From positions 1 through 64,000 of the forward strand of contig NZ_JAJGMW010000003.1 in NCBI RefSeq assembly GCF_020782115.1: DNA of 64,000 bases, in the 5' to 3' direction. The notes beneath the pieces were generated by a model. The model was given only the letters and a program-made list of their open reading frames with translations. It was not told the origin of the DNA and ran no database searches. Origin of the DNA: Leeuwenhoekiella parthenopeia. Lineage in GTDB: Bacteria; Bacteroidota; Bacteroidia; Flavobacteriales; Flavobacteriaceae. The position numbers and the translations under genes were made by a program. Shown here piece after piece: positions 25,813 to 34,226 of this stretch (position 1 is its first letter; each line of letters begins with the position of its first letter).

Positions 25813-25948
25813 ACATCAATAGCTCAAAATTACATTTTCGACTTTCTCAAAACTACATCAAACGCATTTCGCAAACGTTGTAAATTTTAGTTTTAAATAT
25901 ATAAACGCCTTATTTTAAGGTTATTAACATCAATTAATAGTTTGATGT
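25813..25948. promoter_or_regulatory. Cluster of four ACATCAA heptamers upstream of the glucan operon
   Basis: ACATCAA occurs at 25813-25819, 25855-25861 and 25927-25933 on the plus strand and at 25942-25948 on the minus strand; the last two form a dyad with an 8-base spacer. The first three are 42 and 72 bases apart, close to whole helical turns. The dyad overlaps the candidate -33 box. These are candidate operators for the HTH regulator encoded just upstream; binding is inferred. Confidence 0.55.
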
Positions 25949-25969
25949 ATTTTTTATGTAGTTCGTTTG
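25941..25969 (+). promoter_or_regulatory. Candidate Bacteroidota promoter of the SusC/D glucan operon
   Basis: TTTG at 25941-25944, 17 bases, then TTCGTTTG at 25962-25969, close to the TTTG/TAnnTTTG consensus (the second-position A is missing). This predicts a leader of about 55 bases before the SusC ATG. Confidence 0.5.
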
Positions 25970-26030
25970 GATTTTTAGTCTCCTATATTCACACCAGAAT
26001 TTTAAAAAACCAATTCAAAAAGTAAAGTAT

Positions 26031-29000
26031 ATGAAATGTAAAATTAGCTTTTTGCTTGTCCTGAGTCTGTTTTCATTCTCCCTTTCAGCTCAGGAAACCA
26101 AGACCATTACGGGTACTATTACAGACACCCGGGATGTGCCTTTACCGGGCGCCGAATTAAAGGTAGTTGACAAAGACACCTACACCGTAACCGACTTTGA
26201 CGGTAACTTTTCATTAGAAGCCAGCGTAGGTGACCAAATACGTATTACTTATTTAGGTTTCCAATCGCAAACGTTTTCTGTAACTAATGACGATGTGTAT
26301 AACCTCGCGTTGCAGGATCAAACCAGTGAACTTGACGAAGTCGTTGTAGTAGGTTATGGTAATCAAAAACGATCTGATATAACCGGTGCAATTGTTTCTA
26401 TCGACAGCGAAGAAATCACCAAACAACCCGCTACTACTGCGATTCAATCAGTACAGGGTAAAGTTGCCGGTGTAAACATTATTGCAAACGATGCGCCGGG
26501 TTCTACACCCACTGTTTTAATGCGTGGTCTGGGTACTGCCGAAGGTGGGCGTTCTCCACTTTATATAGTAGACGGTCAGCCACTAAGCGATATTCGCAGC
26601 ATAAACCCAAACGATATTGAATCTATCGACTTCCTTAAAGGTGCTTCATATGCAAACATCTACGGTATACGAGCTGCAAACGGGGTTATTTTAATTACTA
26701 CCAAACGAGGTAAAAGTGGTAAGCCCGTATTCTCGTTTGAATCTTACTACGGTGCAAAAACCATTTTAAATCAGGTTAAAATGGCAAATGCAGACCAGTA
26801 TATTCAATACTTTAATGAGGAAAGCGCTGCAAATGACGGCTTTTTGCTTCAGGAAAATCAGCGTTATGACACAGACTGGTACGACGAATTGCTACAAACC
26901 GGCTTAATCAACAACAACAGCTTTTCCGTTTCAGGAGCTTCAGACAATATCGACTATTTCTTGAGCTACAACCTTTTTGAAGAAAAAGGCATTCTGGACG
27001 GTCAGAAGTTTAGACGTGGTACTATCAGAAATAACAACACCTACCATTTGTTTAATGACAACTTCAGGATTATTCAAAACCTGAATATTGCCTATACTAA
27101 TGAAACTCCTAAACCTTTCGGAGCATTCAGTAGTGCTTACAGACAATCTCCTCTCGTACCTGTACGATATGATAACGGCTTATTTGGACAGTCTTTTGTT
27201 AACGAGGATACGGGAATAGTAACTTTTGAAAGTGAACCCGGTCAGCGCGTAGGACGATTAAACACACACGCTAACCCGGTATCTCAGGTATTTTTTGAAG
27301 ACACGTATATCAATACTACCAGTCTTCAGGGTCAAATAGCAACAGAATTAGATATTACAGATGATTTGATGCTGACCACCCGTTTTGCAGCAACAAAATT
27401 CTACTCTACAAACCACAGCTTTTCAGACATCAGAGCACAATGGCTTAACGCAGACCCAAGAAGATCTGAAGCCACTTTTGATACGGAAAGAGGTGACCCA
27501 AATGGTGATGGCATTGTTTCAACCGAATTTGCAAACAACTCGTACAGCGTAAGCCGTACCGAATCATACCGATGGAATGTGGAAGGCTTTTTGACCTACA
27601 CCAAAGAAATTGACAAGCATAACATCAGCGCTACTGTTGGATTGAGCCGTGAAAACTATCAGGGAGGTGAGTTTACCTCCTCACAGGGCTACGATGTAAG
27701 ACCTGAGCGCAACCTGCGCAATTTCGACTTACGAACAGATCGCTTATTTGACGACAGCGTAGGTGGTGACACCTATCAAAGCACCAATTTGCAATCGTAT
27801 TTTGGCCGTGTAGAATACAACTACGATTCCCGCTATTACCTTCGTGCCGTATTGAGAAGAGATGGAACCAGTGATTTTGTCACCGGTGATAATAACTTCT
27901 TTGGCTACTTTCCGGCCTTCAGTTTAGGTTGGACGCTTACTAATGAATCCTTTATGGAAGATAACGGGGTTCTGGATAATTTTAAACTATTTGCAGGTTG
28001 GGGTAAACTGGGAAATCAGGCGATTCCTTTCAACGTACAGTCTATCAATTCGGGTGACGGAAGCCGAAACACCAATTACGTTTTTGGTCCTGCTCAAAGC
28101 TTAATCATTGGTGCTGCATTGGGAACACCTGCTATTCCACTATCATGGGAGGTGACTGAAGAATTTGAAGTAGGTTTTGATTTTGCGATGCTTAACAGAC
28201 GTCTTAGTGGTACTATCGACTACTACAACAGAGTAAACACCAATGCAATTCTTAATGTTAGACCTATTCTCAATTCAGAATTCAGTTCTAATTTCTTTGA
28301 TGAAGCGGCAGAAATTTCCAACTCCGGTTTTGAATTTTTAGTAAACTGGAGAGACCAGATAGGTTCTGATTTTTCATACAATATTGGTCTGAATTTTTCT
28401 ACAAACGAAAACCGCGTTCAAAATGTTAAGCCTGCTTATGATGGCGCTACAGGTGGAAGTTTAGGAAATGGTCGTATAACCAAACGTCTTGCAGACGGTC
28501 AGCCCATTTTTGCCTGGTGGATGTATGAGGCAGACGGCGTATGGCAAACTCAGGAAGAGATTGACAACAATACGTCGATAGGAAATGCCAGACCCGGACA
28601 CCTGCGTTATGTTGACCAAAATGAAGACGGTGTTATTGACGACCGCGATAAAAAATACTTCGGTTCGTATATCCCAACCTACAATTACGGGGTTAATATT
28701 GGCGCAAACTACAAAAGCTTTGACCTGAGTGTTTCCGGTTTTGGTGTAGGTGGTAACAAAGTATATAACGGACTTTACAACACGCGTATAGGTGGTGAAA
28801 ACATCTCTGCCGAGCAATTCAATAATAGATGGACAGGTCCCGGCTCAACAAATGTAAATCCCGGTGCAGAACGGGATGTCGAGGCTTCTTCCTACTACCT
28901 GGAAGACGGTTCGTATTTCCGAATCAATAACATAACACTGGGATATACTCTGCCCGAATTGAGCAATTTTATCAATAGCGCCCGAGTTTATGTGACCTTG

Positions 29001-29144
29001 CAAAACCCGTTTATGTTTACAAAGTATTCCGGTTTTACTCCAGAATTAAATCAAAGTGGAGTTCCTAACGGGACAACCGGTATTGAGCTTTCTGCATACC
29101 CCAATACACGCTCATTTATACTGGGCGCCAATTTCAAACTCTAA
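26031..29144 (+). CDS. SusC/RagA TonB-linked outer-membrane transporter
   Basis: 1037 residues, without an STN domain. Signal peptide (MKCKISFLLVLSLFSFSLSA), carboxypeptidase-like sandwich (about 24-100, ITDTRDVPLPGAELKVVDKD), TonB box region (ELDEVVVVGYGNQKRSDITG), plug (about 115-225, with LYIVDGQPL and IESIDFLKGASYANIYGIRA) and a barrel ending in FILGANFKL. With the SusD encoded 11 bases downstream it should import glucan fragments across the outer membrane. Lack of STN fits control by the adjacent propeller-HTH protein instead of a sigma/FecR pair. Confidence 0.95.
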   Translation: MKCKISFLLVLSLFSFSLSAQETKTITGTITDTRDVPLPGAELKVVDKDTYTVTDFDGNFSLEASVGDQIRITYLGFQSQTFSVTNDDVYNLALQDQTSELDEVVVVGYGNQKRSDITGAIVSIDSEEITKQPATTAIQSVQGKVAGVNIIANDAPGSTPTVLMRGLGTAEGGRSPLYIVDGQPLSDIRSINPNDIESIDFLKGASYANIYGIRAANGVILITTKRGKSGKPVFSFESYYGAKTILNQVKMANADQYIQYFNEESAANDGFLLQENQRYDTDWYDELLQTGLINNNSFSVSGASDNIDYFLSYNLFEEKGILDGQKFRRGTIRNNNTYHLFNDNFRIIQNLNIAYTNETPKPFGAFSSAYRQSPLVPVRYDNGLFGQSFVNEDTGIVTFESEPGQRVGRLNTHANPVSQVFFEDTYINTTSLQGQIATELDITDDLMLTTRFAATKFYSTNHSFSDIRAQWLNADPRRSEATFDTERGDPNGDGIVSTEFANNSYSVSRTESYRWNVEGFLTYTKEIDKHNISATVGLSRENYQGGEFTSSQGYDVRPERNLRNFDLRTDRLFDDSVGGDTYQSTNLQSYFGRVEYNYDSRYYLRAVLRRDGTSDFVTGDNNFFGYFPAFSLGWTLTNESFMEDNGVLDNFKLFAGWGKLGNQAIPFNVQSINSGDGSRNTNYVFGPAQSLIIGAALGTPAIPLSWEVTEEFEVGFDFAMLNRRLSGTIDYYNRVNTNAILNVRPILNSEFSSNFFDEAAEISNSGFEFLVNWRDQIGSDFSYNIGLNFSTNENRVQNVKPAYDGATGGSLGNGRITKRLADGQPIFAWWMYEADGVWQTQEEIDNNTSIGNARPGHLRYVDQNEDGVIDDRDKKYFGSYIPTYNYGVNIGANYKSFDLSVSGFGVGGNKVYNGLYNTRIGGENISAEQFNNRWTGPGSTNVNPGAERDVEASSYYLEDGSYFRINNITLGYTLPELSNFINSARVYVTLQNPFMFTKYSGFTPELNQSGVPNGTTGIELSAYPNTRSFILGANFKL

Positions 29145-29155
29145 AAAATAAAGCG

Positions 29156-30577
29156 ATGAATAAAACATTTAAACATATAATACTCACGCTTTTTGCAGGC
29201 ATGCTGCTTGTTAACTGCGACAATTTTGTAGAAGAAGTAGAGGTTGTTGATCCCGTAGCTGATGACAGTGAAGATTTTGAACCTGTAAATTTCCTTACCG
29301 GTGTTTATGGAATGCATACTGACTTTTCCTATGCCTTTTCGTATTTAGGAATTACCGAAATGATTTCCGACAATTCAGATAAAGGGAGTTCTCCTACAGA
29401 CACGGGAACAGACAAACGGGAACTGGATAACCTCAATCATACAACCTCATCTGTTTCTGTACGGGCAATGTGGACCCAATGGTACAAAACTATTGGGCGT
29501 GCACGACAGGCAATCGAGCTTACCGAACTTTATGAGGGTCCCACAAGTGCTCCTAAAGAGCGCATCATTGCCGAAGCTAAATTTTTGCGTGCGCTCAATT
29601 ACTTTTGGCTGGTACGTTCGTTTGGTGACGTACCTATTCAAAGCATAGATCTGGTAGAGCGCGCTTCGGTTGAAGAGGTATATGCCTATATTGAGCAGGA
29701 TCTTACTGAAGCAATTGCCGACCTGCCTTTAAAAAATGACTATGCATCTTCAGATATAGGTCGTGCAACAAAAGGTTCTGCTCAGGGTTTATTAGCTAAG
29801 GTTTACCTCTATCAGGAAAAATGGCAACAGGCAGCAGATATGGCAAATAACCTAATCACGTCCAATCAATACGATCTGGAGCCAGATTATGCTACCATCT
29901 GGAGAGAATCTACCGAAAATGGTCCTGAGTCGGTTTTTGAAATTCAGGCTCGTGGTGAAATCCCGCAACACGGGGTTCAACAGTATTCTCAAACTCAGGG
30001 AGCTCGCGGACCCAGCGGATGGGGATGGGGTTTCAACTCACCTTCAAAAAATCTGGAGGATGCCTTCAATGCCGAAGGAGATGTTATACGTCGTGATGCT
30101 ACCATTATTTTTGCAGGCGAAACACTTTGGGATGGCAGAGTAGTAAGCACCAGTGTTGAAAATCCGCGTTATAGCGAAAAAGCCTATTCTTCTGCAAACG
30201 CAGGGCAAGGTGATGGAGATAAGAACATTCGCGTTTTACGTTTTGCCGAAATTCTATTAATACGCGCTGAAGCCTTAAACGAGTTGGGACAGTCTGCTGC
30301 TGCTCTTACTCCTTTAAACCGGGTACGCAGCCGTGTAAATTTACCTGCGGTAACCACCACAGATCAGGCTCAGCTTAGACGCGCCATCTGGAAAGAGCGT
30401 CGTCTGGAACTCGCTATGGAGCACGACCGCTGGTTTGATCTTATTCGCACAGGACAAGCCAAAGAAGCCATGGCTGCTGACGGAAAAACTTTTATAGAAG
30501 GTAAGCACGAAGTGTTCCCCATACCTAACGATCAACTCGTTCAAACACCATCAATGAGACAAAACCCGGGATGGTAA
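29156..30577 (+). CDS. SusD/RagB-family glycan-binding lipoprotein
   Basis: 473 residues, lipobox LLVNC (Cys about 21). The tetratricopeptide-like SusD body is recognisable in WYKTIGRARQAIELTELYEG, AEAKFLRALNYFWLVRSFGD and GRATKGSAQGLLAKVYLYQE, and the C-terminal RagB block in RAEALNELGQSAAALTPLNR and RRLELAMEHDRWFDLIRTGQ. It caps the preceding SusC and binds the target glycan at the cell surface. Its stop codon overlaps the start of the next gene by one base (TAATG), so the first glucanase is translationally coupled. Confidence 0.95.
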   Translation: MNKTFKHIILTLFAGMLLVNCDNFVEEVEVVDPVADDSEDFEPVNFLTGVYGMHTDFSYAFSYLGITEMISDNSDKGSSPTDTGTDKRELDNLNHTTSSVSVRAMWTQWYKTIGRARQAIELTELYEGPTSAPKERIIAEAKFLRALNYFWLVRSFGDVPIQSIDLVERASVEEVYAYIEQDLTEAIADLPLKNDYASSDIGRATKGSAQGLLAKVYLYQEKWQQAADMANNLITSNQYDLEPDYATIWRESTENGPESVFEIQARGEIPQHGVQQYSQTQGARGPSGWGWGFNSPSKNLEDAFNAEGDVIRRDATIIFAGETLWDGRVVSTSVENPRYSEKAYSSANAGQGDGDKNIRVLRFAEILLIRAEALNELGQSAAALTPLNRVRSRVNLPAVTTTDQAQLRRAIWKERRLELAMEHDRWFDLIRTGQAKEAMAADGKTFIEGKHEVFPIPNDQLVQTPSMRQNPGW

Positions 30578-31962
30578 TGATGAAAAAGCACATGCGTTTA
30601 TTTTTAGTTGGATTGATTCTTCTATCCCTGCCAGGATGTAAAGAATCGCAAACAGAGAATCAGAATCAGGAGGTCGCTAAGGCGACTTCCGATTCGATTT
30701 CTGACGAAGCCCTTTTAGATTCGGTACAAAAACAAACCATCAATTATTTTTGGGATGGTGCCAACCCAGACTCTGGTCTTGCTCCTGAGCGTATTCATAT
30801 GGATGGCATTTACCCGTCTAATGATAAAAACGTGGTTACCATAGGTGGTACCGGTTTTGGTTTTATGGCTATACTGGCAGGCGTGGAACGGGGATTTATC
30901 CCAAAAGATTCGGCACTAGTACGCTTTCAAAAAATGGTCAACTTTCTGGAGCAGGCAGATCGGTTTCACGGCGCCTGGCCACATTGGCTTGATGGTTCCA
31001 CAGGAAAGGTTAAACCTTTCAGCAAAAACGATGACGGAGGTGACCTGGTAGAAACCGCTTTTTTGGTACAGGGAATGTTAGCTGTAGCTGAATACTATCG
31101 TGACGGTAATGAGGCCGAACAGGCTTTAGCAAACCAGATTGATACGCTTTGGCAGGAAGTAGAATGGGATTGGTACACGCAGGGCAAAGATGTATTGTAC
31201 TGGCACTGGTCTCCTAATGTAGGCTGGAAGATGAACTTCCCCGTTGGGGGTTACAACGAGGCATTAATTATGTATGTACTTGCGGCCGCATCGCCCACAC
31301 ATTCCATTTCTAAAGATGTTTATGAAAAGGGCTGGGCATTAAATGGCAAAATCGCACAGGATACAACCGCTTATGGTATGCGTACGGTTCTCAATCACTT
31401 TGAACACAATGATGAGGCTATTGTAGGCCCATTGTTTTGGGCGCATTATTCCTATTTGGGATTAAATCCAAAAGGATTGTCTGATCAGTACGGAGATTAT
31501 TGGAAATTGAACGTAAATCACGCTAAAATTCAATATGAATATGCTGTCGAAAACCCCGAAAACTACAAGGGCTACGGTCCTAATTTATGGGGTCTGACGT
31601 CCAGTTATTCTATAAATGGTTATGCAGGTCACCGCCCCGGCGAAGACCTGGGTGTTATTTCCCCGACCGCCGCTTTATCCTCGATGCCTTACACCCCTAA
31701 AGAAAGTCAGGCATTTTTGCGTCATCTCTATACCGATCTTCCGCAATACATTGGGGAGTACGGTCCTTATGATGCATTCAGCTTACAGGACGACTGGTAT
31801 TTACCACGCTACCTGGCGATTGATCAGGGACCCATTCCGGTAATGATTGAAAATTACCGGAGCGGCCTGCTCTGGGAGTTGTTTATGAAAAATGAAGATG
31901 TCTTAAACGGACTCAGAAAGCTCGGATTTGAAAGTCCGTATCTAAAATCTCAAAATGATTAA
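30577..31962 (+). CDS. GH144-type glucanase lipoprotein, first of a tandem pair
   Basis: About 461 residues. In-frame ATGs occur at 30571, 30577 and 30580; I use 30577, which overlaps the susD stop, and the lipoprotein signal (LILLSLPGC) fits any of the last two. The (alpha/alpha)6 glycoamylase-like domain is clear: GGTGFGFMAILAGVERGFI, ADRFHGAWPHW, GGDLVETAF, YWHWSP, GYNEALIMYVLAAASPTH, GPLFWAHYSYLGLNPKGLSD, ISPTAALSSMPYTPKE and AIDQGPIPVMIENYRSG. Characterised members of GH144 are endo- or sophorose-releasing exo-beta-1,2-glucanases. The lipid anchor places it at the outer membrane. Assignment to beta-1,2-glucan rests on family knowledge; this fold may include other activities. Confidence 0.83.
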   Translation: MMKKHMRLFLVGLILLSLPGCKESQTENQNQEVAKATSDSISDEALLDSVQKQTINYFWDGANPDSGLAPERIHMDGIYPSNDKNVVTIGGTGFGFMAILAGVERGFIPKDSALVRFQKMVNFLEQADRFHGAWPHWLDGSTGKVKPFSKNDDGGDLVETAFLVQGMLAVAEYYRDGNEAEQALANQIDTLWQEVEWDWYTQGKDVLYWHWSPNVGWKMNFPVGGYNEALIMYVLAAASPTHSISKDVYEKGWALNGKIAQDTTAYGMRTVLNHFEHNDEAIVGPLFWAHYSYLGLNPKGLSDQYGDYWKLNVNHAKIQYEYAVENPENYKGYGPNLWGLTSSYSINGYAGHRPGEDLGVISPTAALSSMPYTPKESQAFLRHLYTDLPQYIGEYGPYDAFSLQDDWYLPRYLAIDQGPIPVMIENYRSGLLWELFMKNEDVLNGLRKLGFESPYLKSQND

Positions 31963-33355
31963 ATACGTATTTCTAATACTAAGCATTATACCTATTTGGA
32001 GTTGCTCCAGTGACAGCCCCGATCCTGTAGCTGAACCGCCGGAGGAAAATCCGGATGGAGGCAATGGTGGTGGTAATCCCGAGCCGGAGCCCCAACTTAC
32101 TGATGCCGAATTACTAGATCTTACGCAAAGCGAAACCTTTAAATACTTTTGGGATTATGCCAATGCAGAATCTGGGGCCGCAAAAGAACGCTACATTCCT
32201 GCAAATCCTACCCGGGATCAGCAAGTAGTTGCTTCTGGGGGTACCGGTTTTGGATTGATGGGAATTCTGGTTGGGATTGAACGTAATTTCGTTTCAAGAA
32301 CCGAAGGCTTCAACCGGCTTTCAAAAATTATCAATTTCCTCGAAACAGCAGACCGCTTTCACGGCGCCTGGCCACATTGGATCAATGGTGCTACCGGAGA
32401 TGTTATCCCTTTCAGTACACTTGATGATGGCGCTGACCTGGTGGAAACTTCATTTGTAGCTCAGGGGCTTATCACCGTAGGCGAATATTTTAAAAACGGC
32501 TCTCCTGAAGAACAGGCTCTTGTTCAAAAAGCCTTTGACCTGGTTGACGGGATTGAATGGAACTGGTTTACCAAAGGTGAAAATGTACTGTATTGGCATT
32601 GGAGCCCGGAGAATGAATTTGCGATCAACCTGAGACTGCAAGGGTACAATGAGACCTTAATAACCTATGTGATGGCAGCGGCGTCCAAAGACTTTTCTAT
32701 TGATGCGGAAATTTACAATCAGGGTTGGGCGCAAAATGGCGGTATTAAATCTTCGGCAGTGGCCTACGCTTACCCGCTTGAAGTGCGACACGCGGGCGAA
32801 GAGCAAACCGGTGGTCCCCTTTTTTGGGCGCATTACTCCTATTTAGGTCTTAATCCATTTGGCTTATCTGATGCCTATGTAAATTATGAGACCGCAACCG
32901 TTAATCACGCTTTGAGCAATTATGCATATTGTGTTGAGAACCCCAAGAACTGGCCGGGTTATGCTTCCAATCTCTGGGGTCTGACTGCCAGTTATACCAT
33001 TAATGCAGATGGAAGTCTGGGATATATCGCCCACAGTCCGGGTAATGATACCGGTGTCATTACGCCAACAGCTGCGCTGAGTTCATTCCCCTACACTCCT
33101 GAAAAATCAATGGCTGCTTTGCGCAGATTTTATGAACTGAAAAATATTTTACTGGGTCCGGCAGGCTTTTATGATGCCTTCAGCCCGGTTCAAAACTATG
33201 AAGTGGCCGAAGCCTATCTGGCTATTGATCAGGGCCCCATTCTCGTTATGATTGAAAATTACCGAAGCGGTCTGCTCTGGAAACTGTTTATGCAAAATGA
33301 GCGCGTACAGGCCGGTCTTGACAAACTTAATTTTAACTACACTATTCCTAAGTAA
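31955..33355 (+). CDS. GH144-type glucanase lipoprotein, second of a tandem pair
   Basis: 466 residues, overlapping the first copy by 8 bases. The lipobox is PIWSC (Cys about 17), followed by a flexible acidic/Gly/Pro linker (PEENPDGGNGGGNPEPEPQ), which suggests a surface-exposed enzyme on a tether. The domain carries the same motifs as its neighbour (ADRFHGAWPHW, GADLVETSF, GYNETLITYVMAAASKD, GPLFWAHYSYLGLNPFGLSD, ITPTAALSSFPYTPEKS, AIDQGPILVMIENYRSG). Overall divergence is substantial, so this is an old duplication, and the two may split endo and exo roles or surface and periplasmic roles. Confidence 0.83.
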   Translation: MIKYVFLILSIIPIWSCSSDSPDPVAEPPEENPDGGNGGGNPEPEPQLTDAELLDLTQSETFKYFWDYANAESGAAKERYIPANPTRDQQVVASGGTGFGLMGILVGIERNFVSRTEGFNRLSKIINFLETADRFHGAWPHWINGATGDVIPFSTLDDGADLVETSFVAQGLITVGEYFKNGSPEEQALVQKAFDLVDGIEWNWFTKGENVLYWHWSPENEFAINLRLQGYNETLITYVMAAASKDFSIDAEIYNQGWAQNGGIKSSAVAYAYPLEVRHAGEEQTGGPLFWAHYSYLGLNPFGLSDAYVNYETATVNHALSNYAYCVENPKNWPGYASNLWGLTASYTINADGSLGYIAHSPGNDTGVITPTAALSSFPYTPEKSMAALRRFYELKNILLGPAGFYDAFSPVQNYEVAEAYLAIDQGPILVMIENYRSGLLWKLFMQNERVQAGLDKLNFNYTIPK

Positions 33356-33357
33356 CA

Positions 33358-34134
33358 ATGAATATGCGTTTATCACTATTTGCCCTCATACTTTTTACCT
33401 CAGCCGCAATGCTGGCACAGGAAAATTTTGAACGCGCTGTTTACCACAAAGCTGATGACAGTTTGCAGTATCGTATACAATACCCGGTCAATTACGAGGC
33501 CGGAAAAAAGTATCCTTTAGTATTGTTTCTACACGGTGCAGGTGAGCGCGGTTCAGATAATGAAAGCCAGTTGGTACACGGCTCTAAAGTATTTGCAGAT
33601 TCCGGTAACCGCAATGCGTTCCCGGCAATTGTGATTTTTCCGCAGTGTCCTAAAGATTCGTACTGGGCCAATGTTGATGTAGACCGAAGCACGTATCCCA
33701 TCGGGATTACCTTTCATCCGGATCAAAAGCCTACGCCTCATTTGCAAATGGCCGCAGATTTGGTCAATTCGTTTATTAAAGACGGAAAAGCAGATCCTTC
33801 ACGAGTGTATATCGCAGGGCTCTCTATGGGCGGAATGGGCACTTACGAAATGGTGCAACGCAACCCCGAAACATTCGCTGCAGCCATTGCAATTTGCGGT
33901 GCCGGAAGCACCAGCGAAGTACCAAACTATGCGCTAAATACCCCTTTTTGGGTTATTCACGGTGCTGAAGATAATGTGGTAAACCCCATTCATTCGCTAG
34001 AGATGGCACAGGCCATGCTTGAAGCGGGAGCTAAACCCCGGGTTACCGTGTATGAAGACGCCAATCACAACAGTTGGGATCCGGCTTTTGCCGAGCCTGA
34101 TTTTCTGTTGTGGCTTTTTAGTCACACCAAATAA
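33358..34134 (+). CDS. Secreted alpha/beta-hydrolase esterase (CE1/PlbB-like)
   Basis: 258 residues with signal peptide (about 1-20, ending MLAQ). Hydrolase motifs: LVLFLHGAGERGSDNE (oxyanion region), nucleophile Ser in YIAGLSMGGMGTYEM (about 158), Asp in WVIHGAEDNVVNPI (about 205) and His in YEDANHNSWD (about 235). Such enzymes accompany polysaccharide loci in Bacteroidota and remove ester groups. It is 3 bases downstream of the second glucanase, in the same operon. If the target is a succinylated or acetylated glucan, this would be one of two de-esterification enzymes; substrate not shown by sequence. Confidence 0.8.
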   Translation: MNMRLSLFALILFTSAAMLAQENFERAVYHKADDSLQYRIQYPVNYEAGKKYPLVLFLHGAGERGSDNESQLVHGSKVFADSGNRNAFPAIVIFPQCPKDSYWANVDVDRSTYPIGITFHPDQKPTPHLQMAADLVNSFIKDGKADPSRVYIAGLSMGGMGTYEMVQRNPETFAAAIAICGAGSTSEVPNYALNTPFWVIHGAEDNVVNPIHSLEMAQAMLEAGAKPRVTVYEDANHNSWDPAFAEPDFLLWLFSHTK

Positions 34135-34226
34135 AAACTGAAGTTAAAAGCCTGTAACGGGCAATTAAGTCAAAACCCACGAAACTACTAAAACACAGAT
34201 TTTCGGTGGGTAACAAAATTCTAAAT

